Origin: BCD1 sp942492125
Lineage (GTDB): Bacteria > Bacteroidota > Bacteroidia > Chitinophagales > Saprospiraceae
NCBI GenBank assembly: GCA_942492125.1
Contig: CALODM010000017.1
Coordinates: 62,001-126,000, forward strand
Direction of reading: 5' to 3'
DNA length: 64,000 bases
Part shown: positions 28,201 to 36,473 of the stretch, in pieces
How positions within the stretch are numbered: the first letter of the stretch is position 1
Layout: the number at the start of each line of letters is the position of its first letter
The notes under the pieces: generated by a model
Told to the model about the DNA's origin: nothing
Database searches by the model: none
The model's input: only the letters and a program-made list of their open reading frames with translations
Translations under genes and position numbers: made by a program

Positions 28201-28605
28201 GTTTACATCCTTTGCTTTGGTAATTTCCTCACCGTCAACTTCCTGGGTAGCATATCCAAGAGATTTTTTGTCTCTTTCGATACCCAGTGCCGTAACGATG
28301 GCGGCATCCAGTGTAATACCTTCAGCCAATACAATGTCTAAAACATTGCTGGCGCCAAGTTCAACCTCCTGAGTTTCAAAACCAGTATAGCTGAAAACGA
28401 GCGTCTTGGCTCCTTCGGGAACAGAAAGTGAAAACTTTCCGTCGAAATCTGTAACGGTACCAGTGGTAGTACCTTTTACGAGAACACTTGCACCAATAAG
28501 GGTTTCCCCGCTGGCGTCAGTGACTGTCCCGCTTACTGTTCTTTGTGCCATGGCAAGGCCAAAGGCAAAGAACACTAATGTCAAAACTAGTGTTAGTCTT
28601 TTCAT
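25297..28605 (-). CDS. SusC/RagA-family TonB-dependent outer-membrane receptor
   Basis: A protein of about 1102 residues starting at the ATG at 28605 (a TTG four codons earlier is less likely because the signal peptide 'MKRLTLVLTLVFFAFGLAMA' begins here). Residues about 22-95 are a carboxypeptidase-D-like regulatory domain ('VSGTVTDASGETLIGASVLV'), then the plug ('NSLSGKVAGVDIKRSTQMGG', 'LFVVDGTPI'), then a long beta barrel closing with 'FNLRVRF', the usual aromatic C-terminus. It imports a ligand captured by the adjacent SusD protein using TonB energy. The gene has no linked anti-sigma/ECF pair, so it is not obviously of the self-inducing type. Confidence 0.95.
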   Translation of the reverse strand: MKRLTLVLTLVFFAFGLAMAQRTVSGTVTDASGETLIGASVLVKGTTTGTVTDFDGKFSLSVPEGAKTLVFSYTGFETQEVELGASNVLDIVLAEGITLDAAIVTALGIERDKKSLGYATQEVDGEEITKAKDVNFINSLSGKVAGVDIKRSTQMGGSSNVIIRGSTSVTGNNQALFVVDGTPIANDINNSTNQQTGRGGFDYGNSAMDINPEDVESVSILRGAAATALYGSRAANGVILVTTKKGKKNKNLGVTISSGITASMIDKTTMPRYQKQYGAGYSTYLGWYASDSTDDPNGFDYYDFGEGAGENLTAAVYEDASFGPEFDPNLMVYTWESYYPELSTYGQLLPHVAAENDALSFYETGLTYNNNISIDGGTDRSTYRLSYTNFDQTGNLPNSSIKKNTIAMSGGYDITDKLTATSTVNFINTKGLGRYGTGYDNRNVNQSFRQWYQVSTDMVRQEEVYNETGKNISWNPYGSLSPAIATQPHYFDNYYFNRFENYQNDDRNRIMGNATLNYEVNSWLSIMGRIALDKYDEIQEERIAVGSVDVPEYLRRNRTFSENNYDLIASFNKYFGADNKINFDGNLGMNIRRTNRTRITAGTNGGLVVPGIYSLANSANAPNAPTEFASKIGTNGYFARASFGYDNFLYIDLAGRYDISSTLPVENNSYFYPSASMSFVFSELMNSSVLSFGKFRLNYAEVGNDAPFASIRNTFDLGNPFGSIPLTSANGTLKNAELKPENTVSIEAGVELNFFNNRVGLDLSVYKSNTFNQIIPVTVSGSTGSSSIFKNAGDVENRGIELALNTTPVKTGDFKWNLGITWAANRNEVIELFEDQTNLQLANVQGGVTINATVGEPYGAIWGSNYVYHTDGQPILYDHPFGGVRYRRTGTPEVIGNVTPDWKGGILNNLSYKDFALSFLIDIQKGGDFFSLDTWYGYATGIYDITAGDNDKGNPVRLNPDDGGGLPIEGVLQATDGDGNYLFDDDGNPISNGEVNTEYAYVSDVYNTFGYVVAPNAYHVHDASFVKLREVTLTYTLPSNLFENNFIGGIDLSLIGRNLWIIHKNTEYSDPEDGLSAGSYLGNQSGAYPAVKEVGFNLRVRF

Positions 28606-29086
28606 ACTTAAGTCCAATTTAGTTAAAAAAAGATTTAATAATGCAATCGGTAAACCCCTCTCTTGCTGAAAGAAGAGGTTTTAACCAATTTATTTTAAAA
28701 AATTACAATGAAATAGTCATTGAATTTTTCTTCTCAAAATCAGGTGGTTCAATTATATTTTTAATGTTGATAGATTGAAAATCAGTTAGATACCAAAAAA
28801 TGTTCTGAATTTATTTTTGTGTATATGGTCAGAGGATCAGCGTTGGGTGTAAATAATAATTTTTTCAACTTACTTAAAATGGATACAAATAGGATAACGT
28901 TTCAGTGTAACCTTATGCTGCTACAAAGTTAACTAAAAGTTAAACTTATCTTAAATTTGGGTAAAAAATATGACAAATAGGAAACCATGACCAAATAATG
29001 CTTTTTGCCAAAATAGTTTTGGAGCAAGGGTCAATTCAAAGGATTTAAAATTTTCCTGTGTTGCCGGGAAATACGCAAATGGTTCT
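28606..29086. other. Long leader/intergenic region upstream of susC
   Basis: About 480 bp of strongly AT-rich DNA without a credible gene. On the minus strand a TAACTTTG -7 box is seen at 28924-28931 (CAAAGTTA on the plus strand), but no -33 TTG at the right distance; using it would give a 5' UTR of about 310 nt. The remaining part behind pdxJ (28932-29086) shows no hairpin with a T-run. Confidence 0.4.
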
Positions 29087-29811
29087 CTATTTAAGGTTGC
29101 TGTTTAAGCGTGTGAGGTACAATTGAATGGTGTTTTTCAGGCCATAATAGAGGGCGTCGCAAACGAGGGCATGCCCGATGGATACCTCGAGTAAACCCGG
29201 AATCTGTTCCTGGAAAAAAGCCAGATTGTCGAGATTCAGATCGTGCCCGGCATTAATTCCGATCCCTATTTTATTGGCCACTTTTGCAGCCATGACGAAA
29301 TCCTCAATAGCTTTTTCCCTGTTTTTATGATAATGCTCAGCATAAGGGCCTGTGTAAAATTTATCCGGTCGGCACCTACAGCTTTGGCCCCTTCCACCTG
29401 AGCTTCCACAGGGTCGAGGAAAATAGAAACCCGGATACCATTTTCCTGCAGCTGGCTTATCACCTCTTTGAGGAAAGTTTTGTGTTTGATGGTATCCCAG
29501 CCATGGTCGGAAGTCAGTGCGCCAGGGTCATCGGGTACCAAGGTGCATTGATCGGGTTTGTTTTTCAATACCAGATCCAGGAAATTAGGCGTTGGATTAC
29601 CTTCAATATTAAATTCAGTGGTGACCACTTCCTTTAAAACGGGCACATCTGCATATCGAATGTGCCGTTCATCGGGGCGGGGATGAACGGTAATGCCATG
29701 TGCTCCATAAGCTTCACAATCTTTCGCTACCTGAACCAGGTCAGGGAGGTTACTGCCTCTGGCATTTCGGATGAGAGCCACTTTATTGATGTTAACGCTG
29801 AGTCGAGTCAT
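29087..29811 (-). CDS. pdxJ: Pyridoxine 5'-phosphate synthase PdxJ, frame broken
   Basis: Two frames make one PdxJ of about 242 residues. The first contains 'RLSVNINKVALIRNARG', 'AYGAHGITVHPRPDERHIR', 'FNIEGNPTP' and 'CTLVPDDPGALTSDHGWD', all strongly diagnostic; the second holds 'IGINAGHDLNLDNL' and 'LEVSIGHALVCDALYYGL'. Adding one base to the A4 run at 29356-29359 restores the conserved 'FYTGPYAEHYHKNREKAIED' between them. PdxJ condenses 1-deoxyxylulose 5-phosphate with 3-amino-2-oxopropyl phosphate in DXP-dependent vitamin B6 synthesis. Because every catalytic block is intact, a sequencing error is far more probable than a pseudogene. It is divergent from the CPBP gene. Confidence 0.93.
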
Positions 29812-29832
29812 TATTAATTTCTATTTTTACCG

Positions 29833-29864
29833 CAAATTTAACCTTTTCAATTAATATGGAGCAA
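29833..29864 (-). promoter_or_regulatory. Promoter of pdxJ (TTG-N21-TAAATTTG)
   Basis: Read on the minus strand: -33 TTG at 29864-29862, 21 bp, then -7 TAAATTTG at 29840-29833, 22 bp before the pdxJ ATG. Both elements and their spacing fit the Bacteroidota primary sigma factor. The -33 element lies inside the first codons of the divergent CPBP gene. Confidence 0.6.
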
Positions 29865-30791
29865 ACTAATCCTGTAAGTGGGATGGAACCCGGAACCCCC
29901 CAGTCACCTCTCAGCCCTGTGTCAGGATTGGCAGAGATGCTGATTGCCATTTTGCTGGTCATTTTCCTTGGGCTGGCAGGGAGTCAGGTGGCTCAAATGA
30001 TTGCTCAGATAAGTGGTTATGACCTGGAAACCTTACTTAAGATACTCCCGGAAGAAAATACACTCCGGCACAGAAACCTCGTCCGGCTGGCCAACCTGGC
30101 TGTACATTTGATGTCTTTCACCCTGCCTTGCGTGCTCCTGGCTTTGTTTGTAGCGAGAAGGAAGTGGTATCAATACCTTTCTTTACAGATCAATCCCGGA
30201 TCGCGGATCATCATGCTGGCAGCTTTACTGATCCTGGTGTCGATGCCATTTACGAGTTTTTCTTACTGGATCAATATGCAAATACCTTTGCCGGAATGGG
30301 CGCAATCCATTGAAGAGGACGCCACCCGGATGATCAATGCCCTGTTGACGATGGAAGGGCCTTTTGAGTTGTTGCTCAATTTATTGATCATTGCGCTGGT
30401 GCCTGCTGTTGGGGAGGAGTTGTTGTTTCGGGGGGTATTCCAAAAAGTATTGTCTTCGACCTTGAAAAATGAACATGTAGCCATATGGGTCACGGCTTTC
30501 TTTTTTAGTGTGATGCATATGCAATTTGAAGGATTTATCCCCAGGTTTTTATTGGGCGCTATTTTAGGGTATTTGTTTAGTTGGAGCCGCAGTTTATGGG
30601 TGCCTATTGCCGCCCATTTTTTCTTCAACGGTATTCAGGTTTTATTGAAATACCTGGTCGGGGATTTGCTGGATAACTTTGATGCCGGGACAGCTGATAA
30701 TCCCGGCTGGCTCATCGGTATGATCTCCCTGGGCTTAACCATTGGACTGGCCTTGTATATCAAGCGTTCGTTGACGGAACAGGAGGCATGA
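29856..30791 (+). CDS. CPBP-family intramembrane glutamic protease
   Basis: A 311-residue multi-pass membrane protein. The three CPBP (Rce1/Abi) catalytic motifs are present: 'PAVGEELLFRGVFQ' (Glu-Glu and Arg), 'FFFSVMHMQFEGFIPR' (His), and 'PIAAHFFFNGIQ' (His and Asn). The N-terminal 25 residues are Pro/Ser-rich and probably cytoplasmic. Family members process prenylated or peptide substrates within the membrane or act as accessory factors; the substrate here is unknown. The gene is divergent from pdxJ and followed after 96 bp by cdsA on the same strand. Confidence 0.9.
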   Translation: MEQTNPVSGMEPGTPQSPLSPVSGLAEMLIAILLVIFLGLAGSQVAQMIAQISGYDLETLLKILPEENTLRHRNLVRLANLAVHLMSFTLPCVLLALFVARRKWYQYLSLQINPGSRIIMLAALLILVSMPFTSFSYWINMQIPLPEWAQSIEEDATRMINALLTMEGPFELLLNLLIIALVPAVGEELLFRGVFQKVLSSTLKNEHVAIWVTAFFFSVMHMQFEGFIPRFLLGAILGYLFSWSRSLWVPIAAHFFFNGIQVLLKYLVGDLLDNFDAGTADNPGWLIGMISLGLTIGLALYIKRSLTEQEA

Positions 30792-30887
30792 TAGAATCAT
30801 ATAAGCAACCTAAGTTGCAGGTTACAGGTTTCAAGTTGCTGGTTTATTAAAACAGTACCTTGAATTAAGCAATAAAATAAAACAAAC

Positions 30888-31709
30888 ATGAAGGGAATGG
30901 TACAAAGGTTATTGACAGCCATCGTTTTTGTGGCGGTTATGCTGGGCGGATTATTTGGTGGATTATATCCCTTTTTAGGCCTTTTGTCCCTCATCTGTTT
31001 ACTTTCTCTTTGGGAGTTTTCAGGTATTGTTTTAAAGGACGGTAATCATCTTTTGCGCCGTATATTTGCCCTGATCATTGGATTTTCTCCCCTTTTGGTT
31101 TTTGCTGTCGATAAATCAGGTCTTATTATTCCGGAGTGGGCCTACCTGCTTTTTTTAGCATTCCCGTTTTTGATATTCATCTTTGAACTTTTCCGGGGGA
31201 CTGATCATTCTTTTCGCCATACCGGGTTTATGTTTACCGGAGCCATCTACATAGGCTTACCGCTGGCCTTGTTGTGCTCGGATGTTTTTGGAACCGGACA
31301 AACCTATGATCCACACAAAATCCTGATCATCTTGCTGTTGGTATGGGCTAGTGATACCGGTGCCTACCTGGTTGGGTCTATGATAGGTAAAACGCCGCTA
31401 TCTCCGGTAGTCTCTCCCAAAAAGACATGGGAAGGCACCGTTGGCGGCTGGATTTTTGCGATGGTGGTGAGTATTGCGCTGTATTTCATTTATAAAGGAG
31501 CACTTTTGGAATTATGGCAGTTTGTAGTGCTTGCCCTGATTTGCGGTGTTTTTGGCACCCTCGGCGATTTGGTTGAGTCCAAATTCAAACGTAGCTATAA
31601 CATCAAGGATTCCGGCACTATTTTACCCGGACACGGGGGGATGCTCGACAGGTTTGATGCCTTTTTAATGGTTGTTCCTTTTGCGTATATCTTTTTCAGG
31701 TTGATTTAA
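30888..31709 (+). CDS. cdsA: Phosphatidate cytidylyltransferase CdsA
   Basis: A 273-residue membrane protein with about seven to eight hydrophobic segments and the CDP-diglyceride synthase signature near the C-terminus: 'SPKKTWEGTVGG', 'FGTLGDLVESKFKRSYNIKD' and 'LPGHGGMLDRFDAF'. It makes CDP-diacylglycerol from phosphatidate and CTP, the branch point to phosphatidylethanolamine and phosphatidylglycerol, in the inner membrane. The start at 30888 gives the expected length. It converges with the DUF4783 gene, with a shared hairpin between them. Confidence 0.95.
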   Translation: MKGMVQRLLTAIVFVAVMLGGLFGGLYPFLGLLSLICLLSLWEFSGIVLKDGNHLLRRIFALIIGFSPLLVFAVDKSGLIIPEWAYLLFLAFPFLIFIFELFRGTDHSFRHTGFMFTGAIYIGLPLALLCSDVFGTGQTYDPHKILIILLLVWASDTGAYLVGSMIGKTPLSPVVSPKKTWEGTVGGWIFAMVVSIALYFIYKGALLELWQFVVLALICGVFGTLGDLVESKFKRSYNIKDSGTILPGHGGMLDRFDAFLMVVPFAYIFFRLI

Positions 31710-31733
31710 TGCTTACCTTTTTTCAAAAAAAAA

Positions 31734-31758
31734 GGGATAAATCAAAAATGATTTACCC
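31734..31758 (-). terminator. Hairpin terminator between cdsA and the DUF4783 gene
   Basis: Arms GGGATAAATC (31734-31743) and GATTTACCC (31750-31758) pair with one bulge. On the minus strand the hairpin is followed by a long T-run (complement of the A9 run at 31725-31733), so it serves the DUF4783 gene; reading the plus strand it lacks a T-tract. Confidence 0.65.
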
Positions 31759-31787
31759 CAATTGTTGAATTAAAGGTCAATTGACGT

Positions 31788-32171
31788 TTATTCTTCGTCA
31801 AAGCGTAATTCTTTGATTTTAAAGTCTGATCCCGATTGCTCGAGATAGATATAAACCCTGAAGGTGGCGTCCCTGGTTTCCATATTGCCTATGCAATAGT
31901 GGGCGGCATTGCCTTTGGATTTACCCTGGTGCACCTGCACAAAGGACACAGGCCGGTTTTTGCTGAAAAATTTCCGGACAGCCTCAATGGCGGTAGCTTT
32001 GGAATACTCATTACCCTCATCAGCAATGGAAATTTCAACTTTTGGGCCAAAATATTGACCTAAGGCATCTGCATCCCCATCTTTGATGGCTTTGGTAATA
32101 GCTTCCAGGTTGAAACTCATCAAGCTGATTGCCGGTGCCAGGATGAGTATAAAAACAAATGATTTTTTCAT
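31788..32171 (-). CDS. DUF4783-family secreted protein
   Basis: A 127-residue protein starting at the ATG at 32171, chosen because a signal peptide follows at once ('MKKSFVFILILAPAISLMSF'); an upstream in-frame ATG would add 45 residues with no signal. The mature part is an NTF2-like fold candidate: 'AIKDGDADALGQYFGPKVEI', 'VRKFFSKNRPVSFVQVHQG' and 'FRVYIYLEQSGSDFKIKELR' follow the DUF4783 pattern known in Bacteroidota. No reaction is established for the family; a periplasmic binding role is plausible. Confidence 0.8.
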   Translation of the reverse strand: MKKSFVFILILAPAISLMSFNLEAITKAIKDGDADALGQYFGPKVEISIADEGNEYSKATAIEAVRKFFSKNRPVSFVQVHQGKSKGNAAHYCIGNMETRDATFRVYIYLEQSGSDFKIKELRFDEE

Positions 32172-32749
32172 GTGTTTTTTCGTTTGTAAATTTTGTGTAA
32201 AAGCCAATGCCAAGGCGTCAAAACACAAAATCCGATTCAAAAAGTTCCTTTCAGGAACGGTTAATTTATCAATTATCAAAAAACCGATCAAGTTTTTTAA
32301 CATCATTAACGCTTGTTATGACGTAAAACAGACCAATGGTAACATTCATGGCTCATTTACCGATGATGGACAACTTTATTGAGGTTCTGAATTGTCTCCT
32401 GCAATATAGGTATAATCATCAATCAACCATCAAAAGTGTGTTTATTTACCAGGCTTTCCAAAACAGGTGGAGTGTTTAGAAGGAGATCGGGAATTAACGT
32501 TTTTCTTCCGTGCCGGATCCCCTTTTTAGTTGAAGTAGTTAGCTGCTGATTTGTGGTATAAACGAATTTTTAACAAGAAATTGTATGCTACGGCTAATTT
32601 TGTTGCCTCTTATTCGTCACCCACCCACAAATTCCATAACGCCAGTTTTCCAGAAAGTAACAATTTAGGTTAAAATGTGAAGATTGAAAAAAAGCTACGG
32701 TTTTGGCCTCAGTATTCACTGTAGTCTTTTTTTATAAACATCAGTTGCT
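32172..32749. other. Intergenic region before the glycosyltransferase
   Basis: About 580 bp between divergently oriented genes. No open frame with coding character and no RNA gene was recognised. Only the promoter-like box at its right end could be identified. Confidence 0.5.
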
Positions 32750-32757
32750 TAACTTTG
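32750..32757 (+). promoter_or_regulatory. Putative -7 box (TAACTTTG) for the glycosyltransferase
   Basis: TAACTTTG matches TAnnTTTG, 36 bp before the preferred ATG. A TTG lies only 3 bp upstream, so no proper -33 element is seen. Confidence 0.4.
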
Positions 32758-32793
32758 AAGCAAGATCTTCAGGGGTATAACAAAAATAAATTC

Positions 32794-33921
32794 ATGCTCA
32801 ATATCGGTTTCGATGCCAAGCGCCTTTTTAATAATTTCACGGGGTTGGGAAATTACAGCCGTACCTTATTGCGGGATCTGGCCAATAATTTTCCGGAGCA
32901 AGGGTACTTTTTGTACACCCCCAAAGTCAAACGTATTGAATCTACCAATTTTTTCTTGAACAGCCCTGGCTTTCAGGTCCATATGCCTCGTGGAATGCAA
33001 AAGATTTTGTGGCGATCCATTGGGGTGAAAAAGATGTTAAAAAAGCACAACATCGATATTTTTCACGGTCTCAGTCATGAAATTCCGTTGGGGATCTCCC
33101 AAAAAGGCATCAAATCTGTGGTGACCATCCATGACCTGATCTTCAAACACTACCCCAAACAATATAAAGCGGTTGACAATATCATTTATAACGTCAAATT
33201 CAAATACGCCTGTCAAAATGCTGATCGGGTGGTTGCCATCAGCGAAAGTACACGGAAGGATATCGTGGACTTTTATCAAATTGATCCGGCTAAAATTACA
33301 GTGATCTACCAGTCCTGTAGCGACCAGTTTAAACACCGGTGGCCGGAAAGCAAAATTCAGGCAATTATCGAAAAATATCAATTGCCGGACAACTTCATGC
33401 TTTATGTCGGTTCGGTTATCGAGCGAAAGAATTTGCTGAACATCGTAAAGGCAATGGATTTACTTCCCGATAACCTTGCTCCTCATTTGGTAATTGTCGG
33501 TGAGGGGGGGAGTTATAAGGATAAGGTTCATGAATTCATCACAGCCCGGAAAATGGACAGGCAGGTGTCTTTCATAAAACCCGTTTTTGAGGATATACCT
33601 GCTTTGTATCAACGGGCAAGCCTTTTTGTTTATCCGTCTGTTTATGAAGGTTTCGGTATTCCCGTCATCGAAGCCCTTTACAGCCATACCCCCGTGGTGA
33701 CTTCCAATGTTTCTTCCCTGCCGGAAGCGGGAGGTCCGGGTGCGCTGCAGGTGGATCCTTATTCCGTTGAGGCGCTTGCAGAAGCCATTGAAAAGGGTTT
33801 GACGGATGAAAACCTTCGGGAAGATATGGTTGCCAAAGGATTCGCCTATGTCCAAAAGTTTGACGGAGATGCTGCTGCAAAGCAAATGATGGGTTTGTAT
33901 AAAAGCCTGACCGCTGTTTAA
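32794..33921 (+). CDS. Glycosyltransferase family 4 protein
   Basis: A 375-residue GT-B glycosyltransferase starting at the ATG at 32794; a TTG at 32755 would overlap the -7 box, so it is rejected. The N-terminal domain opens 'MLNIGFDAKRLFNNFTGLGN' and holds 'HGLSHEIPLG'; the C-terminal domain has 'MLYVGSVIERKNLLNIVKA', 'YQRASLFVYPSVYEGFGIP' and 'VIEALYSHTPVVTSNVSSLP', the E-x7-E nucleotide-sugar site of GT4. It transfers a sugar from a nucleotide donor to a lipid or polysaccharide acceptor. No polysaccharide cluster surrounds it, so acceptor and donor are unknown. Confidence 0.9.
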   Translation: MLNIGFDAKRLFNNFTGLGNYSRTLLRDLANNFPEQGYFLYTPKVKRIESTNFFLNSPGFQVHMPRGMQKILWRSIGVKKMLKKHNIDIFHGLSHEIPLGISQKGIKSVVTIHDLIFKHYPKQYKAVDNIIYNVKFKYACQNADRVVAISESTRKDIVDFYQIDPAKITVIYQSCSDQFKHRWPESKIQAIIEKYQLPDNFMLYVGSVIERKNLLNIVKAMDLLPDNLAPHLVIVGEGGSYKDKVHEFITARKMDRQVSFIKPVFEDIPALYQRASLFVYPSVYEGFGIPVIEALYSHTPVVTSNVSSLPEAGGPGALQVDPYSVEALAEAIEKGLTDENLREDMVAKGFAYVQKFDGDAAAKQMMGLYKSLTAV

Positions 33922-34024
33922 TTACGAGTTGTCAATTACGAATGACGAATTTTGGTTTGGAGTAAATTCGTAATTCCCCATTCGTAATTCCTAATTCCCC
34001 ATTCCAAATTTGTAATTTTACCTC

Positions 34025-34426
34025 ATGGTACAAAAAGTAGAACATATCGGCATTGCCGTCAAAGATCTGAAGCAGAGTAATCAACTGTTTGCTCAACTGC
34101 TCGGCAAGGAACATTATAAAATAGAAGAGGTGGCCTCGGAAGGGGTGCGCACCTCTTTTTTTGAAACAGGCGACTCCAAGATAGAACTGCTCGAAGCGAC
34201 CAATCCGGAGAGTCCGATAGCCCGCTTTATCGAGAAAAGAGGCGAAGGTATTCACCATATTGCCTTTGAAGTGGAGGATATTCGTAAAGAGATGGATCGC
34301 TTAAAAAAGGACGGTTTTCAATTGCTCAATGAGGAACCCAAGCGTGGTGCGGATAACAAACTTGTTTGTTTTATTCATCCCAAAACCGCCAACGGGGTAT
34401 TGGTGGAACTTTGCCAAAGTATATAA
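34025..34426 (+). CDS. mce: Methylmalonyl-CoA epimerase
   Basis: A 133-residue vicinal-oxygen-chelate protein. Two beta-alpha-beta-beta-beta modules are visible, starting 'VEHIGIAVKDLKQSNQLF' and 'IHHIAFEVEDIRKEMDRL', with metal ligands His7, His near residue 79 and Glu near 129 ('GVLVELCQ'). It interconverts (S)- and (R)-methylmalonyl-CoA between propionyl-CoA carboxylase and methylmalonyl-CoA mutase. The mutase genes are not in the window. It is followed immediately by the TauE-like gene with no gap. Confidence 0.93.
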   Translation: MVQKVEHIGIAVKDLKQSNQLFAQLLGKEHYKIEEVASEGVRTSFFETGDSKIELLEATNPESPIARFIEKRGEGIHHIAFEVEDIRKEMDRLKKDGFQLLNEEPKRGADNKLVCFIHPKTANGVLVELCQSI

Positions 34427-35191
34427 ATGGAACTGGAATATTACCATTACCTGATTGCGATCCTGGGAAGTGCCATTGCCGGGGCCATTAATACGCTTGC
34501 CGGAAATGGTTCTGCCATTACTTTGACCATACTCACGGAATTGTTGGGGTTGCCGGGAAATATGGCCAATGGTACCAACAGGGTAGGGGTGCTGTCCCAA
34601 ACGGTAGCTTCTACCTATGCTTTTCACCGAAAGGGAAAGCTCGATATTTTTTCCAGTAAATACTACATTATTCTTACCGTTATTGGCGCTGTACTCGGCG
34701 TATACGTAGCTACGCGAATATCCAACGAGGCTTTTATCCAGGTATTCAGGTATTTGATGATCGTGATGCTCATTGTTGTACTGGTAAAGCCCAAGCGCTG
34801 GCTTCGCGAAACGGATACAGAAAACCCGCCCTCCATGTGGTTTATCGTTCCTATGTTCCTGGCACTGGGTTTTTACGGTGGATTTATCCAGATGGGCATG
34901 GGCATCTTCTTTTTGGCCATAATGGTATTGGGAGCCCGGCACAGCCTTATAGACAGCAATGTGATTAAATCACTCATCGTCGCCATCTATACCGCAATAG
35001 TCCTGGCCATTTTTCATTATAAGGGATTGGTCGATTGGAAAATCGGCGGTATCATGGCTATAGGACAGATGGCTGGAGGTTACCTGATGGCAAACATCGC
35101 CGCCAAACATCCCAAAGCAAATATCTGGACTCACCGCGTACTGGTGGTAGTGGTTATAGCCGCTATTTTACGTCTATTTGATGTCTATTGA
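34427..35191 (+). CDS. TauE/SafE-family sulfite or sulfonate exporter
   Basis: A 254-residue membrane protein with about eight hydrophobic segments. The two halves each carry the family motif: 'AIAGAINTLAGNGSAITLT' with 'NGTNRVGVLSQTV', and 'GFIQMGMGIFFLAIMVL' with 'VIKSLIVAIYTAIVL'. Members export sulfite, sulfoacetate or related C2/organic anions; the substrate here cannot be told. It begins directly after the mce stop codon, so the two are probably cotranscribed. Confidence 0.85.
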   Translation: MELEYYHYLIAILGSAIAGAINTLAGNGSAITLTILTELLGLPGNMANGTNRVGVLSQTVASTYAFHRKGKLDIFSSKYYIILTVIGAVLGVYVATRISNEAFIQVFRYLMIVMLIVVLVKPKRWLRETDTENPPSMWFIVPMFLALGFYGGFIQMGMGIFFLAIMVLGARHSLIDSNVIKSLIVAIYTAIVLAIFHYKGLVDWKIGGIMAIGQMAGGYLMANIAAKHPKANIWTHRVLVVVVIAAILRLFDVY

Positions 35192-35401
35192 TATTCCTTG
35201 AAATTTACTTTCTTTGCGGAATTAATTTTCAAACTGTTCAGTCGGGTGGTTTATAGACAATTATCAATAAATTCTACCCTTTCATAGGGGACATATGTTT
35301 TTAAGGTGTCTGCCTTCTGTTAACCGGTATCCCCAGAGAATTTATTGTCTTTATTTGGTCGGTTGTTAATTGCTTTGATAGCTCAAAAAAACTGAAGCGT
35401 T

Positions 35402-35980
35402 ATGGTTTTAAAAGATTTATTTGCTGTATCCCTGATTCTGTTTTCTGTTATTGATATTGTCGGTTCCATTCCTGTGATCATTGACATGAAGAAGAAAGGG
35501 ATTGAAATTGAATCCGGAAAAGCTTCCATAGTGGCCATGTTATTGATGACAGCATTCCTTTATGGAGGTGCCTCCATTTTGAAATTGTTTGGTGTGGATG
35601 TATCATCGTTTGCGGTTGCCGGAGCCCTGGTCATTTTCCTTATCGGTCTGGAGATGGTGCTGGGTATTCGTATCTTTCACGATCCACCTGACACGAAGTC
35701 AGGAAGCATCGTTCCCATCGCCTTCCCGCTGGTAGCCGGAGCAGGAACCATGACGACCATCGTCGCCCTGAAAGCAAAATACAGTGTCATTGACATCCAG
35801 TTGGGGATCGTCCTCAATATTATTTTGGTGTACCTGGTATTGCGTTCCTCCAGTTGGATCAGTAGAAAACTGGGTAACGGAGGGGCCATGATACTGAGAA
35901 AGGTATTTGGTATCATTTTGTTATCGATTGCTATCAAACTTTTCAAGGAGAATTTTTTGATGATGGCCAATGGGCATTGA
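35402..35980 (+). CDS. MarC-family membrane protein
   Basis: A 192-residue protein with about six membrane segments and the UPF0056/MarC features 'LFSVIDIVGSIPVIIDMKKK', 'ALVIFLIGLEMVLGIRIF', 'VPIAFPLVAGAGTMTTIV' and a C-terminal 'KVFGIILLSIAIKLF'. Despite the name, the family has not been shown to confer antibiotic resistance and its transport function is not settled. A 210-bp non-coding stretch without evident signals precedes it, so it is likely monocistronic. Confidence 0.88.
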   Translation: MVLKDLFAVSLILFSVIDIVGSIPVIIDMKKKGIEIESGKASIVAMLLMTAFLYGGASILKLFGVDVSSFAVAGALVIFLIGLEMVLGIRIFHDPPDTKSGSIVPIAFPLVAGAGTMTTIVALKAKYSVIDIQLGIVLNIILVYLVLRSSSWISRKLGNGGAMILRKVFGIILLSIAIKLFKENFLMMANGH

Positions 35981-36149
35981 TTGGGTTTCAGGTAATAAGT
36001 CACAGGATTTTCCCCCTTTATGAACTATGTGACTACTGTGGTGAAAAAAACTTTGTGCACTCATGTGACAATGTGTTTTAAATAATTCCAACCACTGGTT
36101 GAAAATTTACGTCTATCTTAGTAGATGAAACGAGTAAACCTCATTTATC

Positions 36150-36473
36150 ATGAAAAATATCTTTTTGCTCGCCTTGATTTCAATGCTTTTCTTTGCTAAT
36201 TGTCAGGAGGAAGTAACTTCGCCGGATAATAATAACGACCTCGTTGAAGGTACCATTACCGGGCCCAATCCAATGGCCTGCCCGACAATTTGCTGCAGTG
36301 GCTGGTTTATTGAGATCGATGGGGTGGAGTATCATTTTATAGACTTCCCGGCAGGCAGTGCATTCAATGCTGCGGATATTGAATCTTATCCGGTAGATGT
36401 ATTGCTCAACTATGAAGATTCGGATCAATGTTGGGAGAATACCATTGAGGTGTTGGAGATTCAGGCGGATTAG
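36150..36473 (+). CDS. Small cysteine-containing lipoprotein
   Basis: A 107-residue lipoprotein: signal peptide 'MKNIFLLALISMLFFANC' with lipobox Cys at 18, then an acidic Asn-rich linker and a domain containing 'PMACPTICCSGWFIEID', giving three closely spaced cysteines, and one more Cys near residue 96. No family recognised. It stands alone between MarC and the CotH protein. The multiple Cys suggest disulfides or metal binding outside the cytoplasm, an inference. Confidence 0.7.
   Translation: MKNIFLLALISMLFFANCQEEVTSPDNNNDLVEGTITGPNPMACPTICCSGWFIEIDGVEYHFIDFPAGSAFNAADIESYPVDVLLNYEDSDQCWENTIEVLEIQAD

Noticed and set aside
34301..34942. Minus-strand frame of 213 codons across mce and the TauE-like gene
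   Set aside because: Composition is His/Gln/Tyr-rich without domains and it opposes two well-supported genes.
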